Below, piece after piece: positions 5,856-11,105 of a stretch of DNA of 11,105 bases. Numbering within the stretch: position 1 is the stretch's first letter; every line of letters starts with the position of its first letter. Source of the DNA: an uncultured bacterium (GTDB lineage: Bacteria; Actinomycetota; Coriobacteriia; Coriobacteriales; Coriobacteriaceae); the NCBI GenBank assembly GCA_905215225.1, contig CAJMPM010000029.1:1-11105 (forward strand), read 5' to 3'. The notes beneath the pieces were generated by a model. The model saw nothing but the letters and a program-made list of their open reading frames with translations. It had not been told where the DNA came from and searched no databases. Both the position numbers and the translations under genes were made by a program.

Positions 5856-8633
5856 CTACTTCTTCCCAAATTTGATCTTAATTGCACGCTTGAGCGCGTA
5901 CTTGCCGAGGCTTGGGAGCTTTTGCTCGTATTTGACCATCGTGGAGCACTCGGGGCGATCGCGATCCAGGTGGATGGCATCGAACGCGCACTTGGTGGTG
6001 CACAGACCGCAGCCGATGCACTTGTTGGGGTCGACGATCGAGGCACCGCAGCCCAGGCAGCGGGCGGTCTCGGCGCGCACCTGCTCCTCGGTAAAGGTCT
6101 CGACGTACTCGCTAAAGGGTGCAGCCTTCTCGCGGTCGCGGTCGATATGCGCCACCTCGCGGCTCGCGTTGTCATAGCTCTCAATCACGACATCGTCGCG
6201 GTCGAGCGCGGTGTAGTGGCGCTGGTTGCGACCGATGGTGAGCGTGGAGCCCGGCTGCACAAAGCGATGGATGGACACGGCGGCCTCGTGACCGGCGGCG
6301 ATGGCGTCGATGGCAAAGCTCGGACCGGTGTAAACGTCGCCGCCTACAAAGATGTCGGGCTCGGCGGTCTGATAGGTCTGGGGGTCGGCAAGAGCACCCT
6401 GGCCGCGGCCGAGCTCCACCTTGGAGCCAGCCAGCAGGTCGCCCCACACAATGGACTGGCCAATCGACATGACGACACGGTCGGCATCGACACGGCGCAG
6501 ATCGTTCTCGTCGTACTCGGGCGCAAACCGGCCCTCGTCGTCAAAGACACGCGTGCAGCGCTTGAAGGTGATACCGCACACACGACCGGCCTCGTCCAGG
6601 TGAACCTCCTTGGGGCCCCAGCCGCAACTGATGTGGGCGCCGTCCTCAATGGCCTCGCGACGCTCCTCCTCGCTGGCGGGCATCTGGGCCTCGCTCTCCA
6701 GGCAGAACATCTCAACGTGCTCGGAACCCAGACGGCAGGCGTTGCGCGCGACATCGATAGCAACGTTGCCGCCGCCCACCACGATGGTGCGGCCGGGCAG
6801 CGCGTCGATCTTGCCACTGTTGACCTCGCGCAAAAAGTCGACGGCCACGGTCACGTCCTCGGCATCCTCGCCCGGAATACCGGCGAGGCGGCCGCCCTGA
6901 CAGCCGATGGCAACATAAAAGGCCTTAAAGCCCTGCTCGCGCAGCTCGTCGAGCGTCACATCGCGACCGACCTCAACGCCATAGCGGAACTCGGCGCCCA
7001 TCAGGCGAATGACCTCAACCTCGGCCTCGATAACGTCCTTTTCCAGCTTAAAGCTGGGAATACCGTAAGTGAGCATGCCGCCCGGGCGCTCGTTTTTCTC
7101 GAACACGACGGGCTTGTAGCCCTTCTCGGCCAGATAGAAGGCACAGGACAGACCGGCCGGACCGGCACCGATGATGGCGATCTTCTGGTCGAAGCCGCCG
7201 GCACGCGTCGGGGTCACCACGGGTGGGACATAGCGGGTCGCGGCATCAAGATCGCGCTGGGCGATGAACTTCTTGACCTCGTCGATAGCCACGGCGGCAT
7301 CCACGCGACCACGGGTGCAGGCATCCTCGCAGCGGCGGTTGCACACGCGGCCGCAGATAGCGGGCAGCGGGTTCTCGCGCTTGATGAGCGCCAGTGCCTC
7401 GTCATAGCGGCCCTGCGCCGCGAGCTTTAAGTAACCCTGAACGGCAACGTGTGCGGGGCAGGCCGTCTTGCAGGGAGCGGTGCCGGACTCGTGCGTCTCG
7501 ATGCGGTTGTCGTTGCGGTAGTTGGGCGACCACTTGGTGTGGTCCCACTTGGTGGCATCGGGCAGCTCCTGGCGCGGATATTCGGGCACCCGTCCGCCCG
7601 CCTTTTTGCTGCAGAGCTTCTGGCCCAGCTTGGCGGCGCCGGCCGGACACACCTCAACGCAGCGACCGCAGGCCACGCACTTGTCCTTCTCGACCTTGGC
7701 GACATAGGCCGAGCGCGACAGGTTGGGCGTGTTGAACAGCTGCGAGGTGCGCAGGGCGTAGCACACGTTGACGTTGCAGTTGCAGATGGCGAAGATCTTG
7801 TTCTCGCCGTCGATATTGGTGATCTGGTGCACAAAGCCGTTGTCCTCGGCCTGGCGCAAGATGTCGTAGACCTCCTCGCGCGTCACATAATGACCGCGGT
7901 CGGTCTCAACCACATAGTCGGCCATATCGCCCACGGCAATGCACCAGTCGGCCGGGTCGTCGGCGCAGCCCTCGCCCATCACGCGACGGCTCGCACGGCA
8001 GCTGCAGGTGCTGGCGGCATATTTGCCATCGTATTTGTCGAGCCAGTGCTCGATATGCTCAATAGGCACCGAGGTGCTCGCGGCGTCAATGGCCTTCTCG
8101 ACCGGAATGACGTGCATGCCGATACCGGCGCCTCCGGGCGGCACCATCGGCGTGGCTTTGGACAGCGGCCCCTTGGACGCCTGCTCAAAGAACTTGGCAT
8201 AGACCGGATGCTCCTCGAGCTGACTCAAGCGCATGTTGAGGAACTCGGCGGAACCCGGTACCAGCATGGGCAGCACCCACTGCTTGGCGCGCTCGGGATT
8301 TTCCCAGTTGTACTCGAGCAGACCCGTGTAGCTCATGTCGTCGAGCATCTTCTCAATCTGGGCCTCGAGCATGCCGGTGAGCTTGACCATCTCGGGCAGC
8401 GTGTAGGGACGACGCATCTTCATCTTGCAGAGCACCTCGGCCTGCTCGTCGGTCGCGGCCTCGGCAAACGACCAGTACTCGTAGCCCAGCAGCTCGTCGC
8501 GATGCAGCAGACGGTTAGTGCAGTGCTCGCACAGCTTGACGATGGCCTCGCGCGGATGTTCCGGCAGCGGCGGCACGAACTCCGAACCGATATCGGGCTC
8601 GGTGTAGCTAATTCCCGGTCCGTTGAGAATCAT
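5856..8633 (-). CDS. Multi-cluster Fe-S / FAD-dependent NAD(P)H oxidoreductase (GltD/NfnB-like, with extra N-terminal Cys-rich region)
   Basis: A 925-residue cytoplasmic redox enzyme. Residues 1-310 are a Cys-rich region (CEHC 35/38; CSC 210/212, Cys223, Cys231; CNCNVNVC 284/286/291) with a winged-helix-like stretch at about 64-110. Next come a 4Fe-4S ferredoxin motif CVACGRCVEVCP (319/322/325/329) and the GltD-type Fe-S domain (CKTAC 388/392; CGRVCNRRCEDAC 427/431/435/439). FAD binding is at 486-496 (IIGAGPAGLSC), NAD(P) binding at 617-630 (VVGGGNVAIDVAR), and the FAD C-motif at 761-783 (IFVGGDVYTG, AIAAGHEAA). The C-terminus holds CLGC (859/862) and CIGCGLCTTKC (872/875/878/882). Such modules pass electrons between NAD(P)H, flavin and Fe-S partners; the substrate is unknown. 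I chose ATG 8631-8633, with AGAAGGG upstream and the first conserved-looking residues just after it. It is divergent from a TetR gene. Confidence 0.88.
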   Translation of the reverse strand: MILNGPGISYTEPDIGSEFVPPLPEHPREAIVKLCEHCTNRLLHRDELLGYEYWSFAEAATDEQAEVLCKMKMRRPYTLPEMVKLTGMLEAQIEKMLDDMSYTGLLEYNWENPERAKQWVLPMLVPGSAEFLNMRLSQLEEHPVYAKFFEQASKGPLSKATPMVPPGGAGIGMHVIPVEKAIDAASTSVPIEHIEHWLDKYDGKYAASTCSCRASRRVMGEGCADDPADWCIAVGDMADYVVETDRGHYVTREEVYDILRQAEDNGFVHQITNIDGENKIFAICNCNVNVCYALRTSQLFNTPNLSRSAYVAKVEKDKCVACGRCVEVCPAGAAKLGQKLCSKKAGGRVPEYPRQELPDATKWDHTKWSPNYRNDNRIETHESGTAPCKTACPAHVAVQGYLKLAAQGRYDEALALIKRENPLPAICGRVCNRRCEDACTRGRVDAAVAIDEVKKFIAQRDLDAATRYVPPVVTPTRAGGFDQKIAIIGAGPAGLSCAFYLAEKGYKPVVFEKNERPGGMLTYGIPSFKLEKDVIEAEVEVIRLMGAEFRYGVEVGRDVTLDELREQGFKAFYVAIGCQGGRLAGIPGEDAEDVTVAVDFLREVNSGKIDALPGRTIVVGGGNVAIDVARNACRLGSEHVEMFCLESEAQMPASEEERREAIEDGAHISCGWGPKEVHLDEAGRVCGITFKRCTRVFDDEGRFAPEYDENDLRRVDADRVVMSIGQSIVWGDLLAGSKVELGRGQGALADPQTYQTAEPDIFVGGDVYTGPSFAIDAIAAGHEAAVSIHRFVQPGSTLTIGRNQRHYTALDRDDVVIESYDNASREVAHIDRDREKAAPFSEYVETFTEEQVRAETARCLGCGASIVDPNKCIGCGLCTTKCAFDAIHLDRDRPECSTMVKYEQKLPSLGKYALKRAIKIKFGKK

Positions 8634-8726
8634 GGTTGTCCCTTCTCTTGCCGCAGTCCAACGAGGCCGCAGCACCCCTCTTTTTTGCAGGCCGGACATG
8701 CCCCCATGCCGTTCACCCGCCATTAG

Positions 8727-8741
8727 TTGACATTGTGTCAA
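8727..8741. promoter_or_regulatory. Probable TetR operator, palindrome 1
   Basis: TTGAC-ATTGT-GTCAA is a perfect 5+5 bp palindrome (6+6 if the outer A/T of the spacer is counted) in the divergent intergenic region. It has the same half-sites as the palindrome at 8750-8764, with centres 23 bp apart. A TACTAT hexamer on the minus strand (8744-8749) lies between them, so binding would cover promoter DNA of one or both directions. I could not assign a convincing -35/-10 pair for either gene. Confidence 0.65.
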
Positions 8742-8749
8742 AAATAGTA

Positions 8750-8764
8750 TTGACGAACCGTCAA
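8750..8764. promoter_or_regulatory. Probable TetR operator, palindrome 2
   Basis: TTGACG-AAC-CGTCAA is a perfect palindrome (6+6 bp around 3 nt) with the same TTGAC/GTCAA half-sites as 8727-8741. It lies about 60 bp upstream of the tetR start, the normal place for autoregulation by a TetR-family dimer. Confidence 0.65.
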
Positions 8765-8823
8765 CAATATTCAAGACTGTTAGGCGAACGGTCGGGCTCA
8801 AACGGATGAAAGGCGGCAAGCGC

Positions 8824-9486
8824 ATGAGCGATAATGCAGCGAACACTTCTGTGGCCGACGCCGTCCCCGCGCCCGACAGCGCGGCAAAGCGCCTGACGGG
8901 CGACGAACGCCGTCGCGAGATCCTCGATGCCGTGCGCACCGTAAGCTCCGAGCTGGGCGTGTCCCACCTATCGGTGTCGGCCGTGACCAAGCGAGCCGGC
9001 TGCACGCGTTCATTGTTCTACCACTACTTCGCCGACATGGACGCCGCCGTCACCGCCGTCATGGACGAGGCAATCGACGGTTTTATCTCCGAGCTCGAGC
9101 AGTGGAATGCCAGCCGCACCGTTGGCGATATCGAGGGCGCGCTCGACACCGTCGCCCCGCTCTTTAAGCGTCTGGTCGCCAGCGGCCACGAGCTGCCGAG
9201 TACGCTCACCTCAAGCAGTGGCGCGCTCTACGGCGGTTTTTTGCACAACGTGGTCCAGCGCGTGGCGCAGTATATCTGCGACACCACCGTGGTGGATTTT
9301 GTCGCCCATCATGAGCTACGCATCGACCATGTCTACGAGACGTTCTACACCCTCATCATGGGGTTGTTGATGTATATCCGTACGCACCCCGATGTGCCCG
9401 ACGAGACGGTCAAGGAAATCATCGCCTCGACGCTCCACATCGAGGGCTATACCGCCAAGTATCCGGAGCGCAAGCCCCAGAACTGA
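8824..9486 (+). CDS. TetR/AcrR family transcriptional regulator
   Basis: A 220-residue regulator. The N-terminal DNA-binding domain spans about residues 24-80: RREILDAVRTVSSELGVSHLSVSAVTKRAGCTRSLFYHYF is the TetR helix-turn-helix, with the recognition helix around CTRSLFYHYF. The remaining all-helical C-terminal domain should bind a ligand and dimerise; it is too divergent to name the ligand. I prefer ATG 8824-8826 because AAAGG precedes it; the in-frame ATG at 8806 has no visible SD. It is divergent from the Fe-S/FAD oxidoreductase and 63 nt upstream of the DUF5692 gene on the same strand. It therefore probably represses both units through the twin palindromes, and itself. Whether it represses or activates is inferred from the family. 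Confidence 0.93.
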   Translation: MSDNAANTSVADAVPAPDSAAKRLTGDERRREILDAVRTVSSELGVSHLSVSAVTKRAGCTRSLFYHYFADMDAAVTAVMDEAIDGFISELEQWNASRTVGDIEGALDTVAPLFKRLVASGHELPSTLTSSSGALYGGFLHNVVQRVAQYICDTTVVDFVAHHELRIDHVYETFYTLIMGLLMYIRTHPDVPDETVKEIIASTLHIEGYTAKYPERKPQN

Positions 9487-9549
9487 CGACATTTGGCCAA
9501 ACTGCCCGCGATCAGAAGAGGGGCCGCGGGCGTGTGAAAGGAGAGCAGC

Positions 9550-10557
9550 ATGCTGTTCGATGTTTGGGGTAGCGATACCCTTATCCACTGGGCCGGCTGG
9601 GCCATGGTCTTTATTGGCCTGATCGTGCTCAACGAGGTCGGCCGCCGCACCAAGCTGGGCGCGGCAATCATCTTTGGCGTGGCTCCGCTGGCCATGACCA
9701 TCTACTGCGTCGCCATCGCCGTCGGCGTTTCGCAGGGTGCCGAGTGGGCGCTCACCAACCCCACCCATGTGTACCAGAACAGCTGGTTCCACTACGCCAA
9801 GGTATACGCGGCGCTGGCCGGTTGCTGGGGCTTCATTGCCATTAAGTACCAGTGGGGCAAGATCGGCAAGGCGCATTGGTTCCGCGCATGGCCGTTTGTG
9901 ATCGTCGCCATCAACATCATGATCGCCGTCGTGTCCGACTTTGAGAGCGCCTATCACTTCTTTGTCCTGGGCGAGCCCACCTGGGTCACCTCCGAGGGCG
10001 CCACGCAGCTGGCCGGCTGGAACAACGTATTCAACGGCATCGCCGGTATCATCAACATCTTCTGCATGACCGGTTGGTGGAGCGTCTACGCCTCCGAGGA
10101 CAAGACCGACATGCTGTGGCCCGACATGACCTGGGTCTACATCATCGCCTACGATATCTGGAACTTCTGCTACACCTACAACTGCCTGCCCACCCACTCC
10201 TGGTTCTGCGGCTTTGCGCTGCTGCTGGCGCCCACCGTCGCCGCCTTTATCTGGAACAAGGGCGGCTGGATCCAGAACCGCGCCTTTACGCTGGCCATTT
10301 GGTGCATGTTTGCCCAGGTGTTCCCGTACTTCCAGGAGGAGTCCATCTTTGTGACCCACTCCACGCTCGACCCCGGCGCCGCTACCGCGGTCTCGATCGC
10401 CGCACTGGTCGCCAACGTCGCCGCGATCATCTACATCGCCTACCGCGCCAAGAAGCTCGGCCGCAACCCCTACAAGCAGGATGTCTTTGAGGGCACCAGC
10501 GATTGGGAGAAGGCTACCGCTCGCCGCGCCAAGGTTGATTACGCGCACGCCGAGTAA
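9550..10557 (+). CDS. DUF5692 family polytopic membrane protein
   Basis: A 335-residue integral membrane protein that resembles the DUF5692 family, which has no assigned function. About eight or nine hydrophobic segments can be drawn: 12-30, 38-60, 82-98, 112-130, 155-175, 190-210, 217-236, 244-262 and 277-298. A basic cytoplasmic tail (YRAKKLGRNPYKQ) follows. It is strikingly rich in Trp (21 of 335) and has conserved-looking motifs such as GWNNVFNGIAGIINIF, MTWVYIIAYDIWNFCYTYN and PYFQEES. ATG 9550 follows AAAGGAG with a 6-nt spacer. It lies 63 nt after tetR, a gap holding a small hairpin (9504-9510 / 9525-9531), so the two are probably co-transcribed. The neighbouring oxidoreductase suggests a transport or membrane redox role, which is inference only. 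Confidence 0.85.
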   Translation: MLFDVWGSDTLIHWAGWAMVFIGLIVLNEVGRRTKLGAAIIFGVAPLAMTIYCVAIAVGVSQGAEWALTNPTHVYQNSWFHYAKVYAALAGCWGFIAIKYQWGKIGKAHWFRAWPFVIVAINIMIAVVSDFESAYHFFVLGEPTWVTSEGATQLAGWNNVFNGIAGIINIFCMTGWWSVYASEDKTDMLWPDMTWVYIIAYDIWNFCYTYNCLPTHSWFCGFALLLAPTVAAFIWNKGGWIQNRAFTLAIWCMFAQVFPYFQEESIFVTHSTLDPGAATAVSIAALVANVAAIIYIAYRAKKLGRNPYKQDVFEGTSDWEKATARRAKVDYAHAE

Positions 10558-10627
10558 CATGCCCGGTGCAAACGTCGCTTGAATGTGAAGCCGCCTGGCC
10601 GACTCCGCGCAATGCAACGTATTGCAT

Positions 10628-10667
10628 GCCCCCGGAAAGCGATTTGTCCGCTTTCCGGGGGCTTTTT
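10628..10667 (+). terminator. Intrinsic terminator of the tetR-DUF5692 unit
   Basis: A 13-14-bp perfect GC-rich stem (10628-10641 / 10649-10662), 7-nt loop and TTTTT tail (10663-10667). It lies about 70 nt after the DUF5692 stop. A short inverted repeat ATGCAA/TTGCAT (10612-10617 / 10622-10627) abuts its 5' side. Confidence 0.95.
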
Positions 10668-10788
10668 GTTGTTGCGAGGATGCGGCCGAACGATGCGCTC
10701 AGGTTAAATCGGATCTTATATTTCGTATGCGCTTTATACGGCTCCATTTTTGGGTACAGTGTTGAGCCGATATTGCATTGGGGGATAT

Positions 10789-11105
10789 ATGAGCGATGAG
10801 ACGTATGGCCGCGAGGATGCGGCCCAGGATGCGGAAGCATGTGCCGAAGCCCTGGAGAGCCTTGACCGGATCGCGCTAGACGAGCTCTCGTTTAGCGATT
10901 CAGCCGTCGACGCGCAGGACGAGGTGCACGAAGACACTGAGGACGAAGGCAGCGACGCCAAAGACGCTCCTGACGAAGCCGAAGAGGACGAAAGCGAGGC
11001 CGACAACCAGCCCGAATCCGACACAGGCGAGGAAACCGTCCTGCTCGACAGCTTACCGGCCGAGGATTCGCTGACCCGCGAGCTTCCTGGCCTGGGTTCC
11101 GCACC
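10789..11105 (+). CDS. Acidic protein of unknown function, N-terminal part (3' end cut by window)
   Basis: An open frame from ATG 10789 to the right edge (105 codons, no stop), with GGGGGAT just upstream as a weak SD. The start reads MSDETYGREDAAQDAEACAE. The visible part is very acidic: 38 of 105 residues are Asp or Glu, against about four Lys/Arg. It has no hydrophobic segment and looks disordered after about residue 40. GC-rich third codon positions fit the local coding style. I do not recognise the family; it could be the acidic leader of a larger membrane or regulatory protein. It starts a new transcription unit after the terminator at 10628-10667; no clear promoter was found in between. 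Confidence 0.65.
   Translation, partial: MSDETYGREDAAQDAEACAEALESLDRIALDELSFSDSAVDAQDEVHEDTEDEGSDAKDAPDEAEEDESEADNQPESDTGEETVLLDSLPAEDSLTRELPGLGSA

Noticed and set aside
5922..8726. Two long plus-strand frames (5922-7430 and 7449-8726) opposite the oxidoreductase
   Set aside because: Both are antisense shadows of a well-supported gene with many conserved motifs; their products match no family I recognise.
8634..9005. N-terminal extension of the oxidoreductase to 9005
   Set aside because: It would overlap tetR and the operators and has no conserved-looking sequence. The ATG at 8631-8633 has a proper SD.
9316..10617. Long minus-strand frame opposite tetR and DUF5692
   Set aside because: Its product is low-complexity Gly/Asp/Val/His-rich, and it runs through the DUF5692 start signals. 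It is a shadow.
10674..10824. Direct repeat GCGAGGATGCGGCC at 10674-10687 and 10811-10824
   Set aside because: It is short, GC-rich and partly inside a coding frame with common codons, with no associated structure or further copies in the window. It is probably chance.

Overview
The window looks like chromosomal sequence from a GC-rich, anaerobic, gut-type member of the Coriobacteriia, most likely a Collinsella-like organism. This rests on gene content and codon use: a PASTA-type kinase tail, a fused mannose PTS IIAB, a DUF5692 membrane protein, and a large FAD/Fe-S oxidoreductase. No rRNA or marker gene was available to confirm it. I see no insertion sequence, CRISPR array or phage gene.

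Layout, left to right. (1) 1-1025 (+): the 3' part of a membrane protein with one TM helix and four extracellular PASTA repeats, probably a PknB/Stk1-type Ser/Thr kinase whose kinase domain lies outside the window. It ends at a strong terminator (1078-1117). (2) 1152-1422: tRNA-Arg(CCU) on the minus strand. Its 3' end is repeated 130 bp downstream, and an inverted copy of its T-arm lies between the two, which looks like an integration/excision scar. (3) 1465-5020 (-): a mannose-family PTS operon in the order IIAB (manX), IIC (manY), IID (manZ), intrinsic terminator, DUF956 (manO). An AT-rich regulatory region of about 320 bp precedes it (4827-5149). (4) 5144-5657 (-): hypA, a nickel-insertion factor with a TTG start, followed by a long hairpin that is a second copy of the hairpin after manO. 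(5) 5709-5811: a long imperfect inverted repeat between hypA and the gene upstream of it. (6) 5856-8633 (-): a 925-residue FAD/NAD(P)H oxidoreductase of the GltD/NfnB type. It carries an extra cysteine-rich N-terminal half and a C-terminal ferredoxin domain. (7) 8634-8823: a divergent control region with two TTGAC-N5-GTCAA palindromes. (8) 8824-10557 (+): a TetR-family regulator followed by a Trp-rich polytopic membrane protein (DUF5692), ending at a strong terminator (10628-10667). (9) 10789-11105 (+): the start of a very acidic protein of unknown function, cut by the window edge.

How the genes fit together. The PTS genes form a complete phosphotransfer and transport set for mannose, glucose or a similar hexose or hexosamine; HPr and EI are not in the window. 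The TetR gene, the divergent oxidoreductase and DUF5692 look like one regulated unit, because the twin palindromes sit where a TetR dimer pair would control both directions. A soluble multi-cluster NAD(P)H oxidoreductase beside a Trp-rich membrane protein of unknown function is the best candidate here for an undescribed redox or substrate-reduction system. HypA points to a NiFe hydrogenase elsewhere in the genome and may be only a neighbour.
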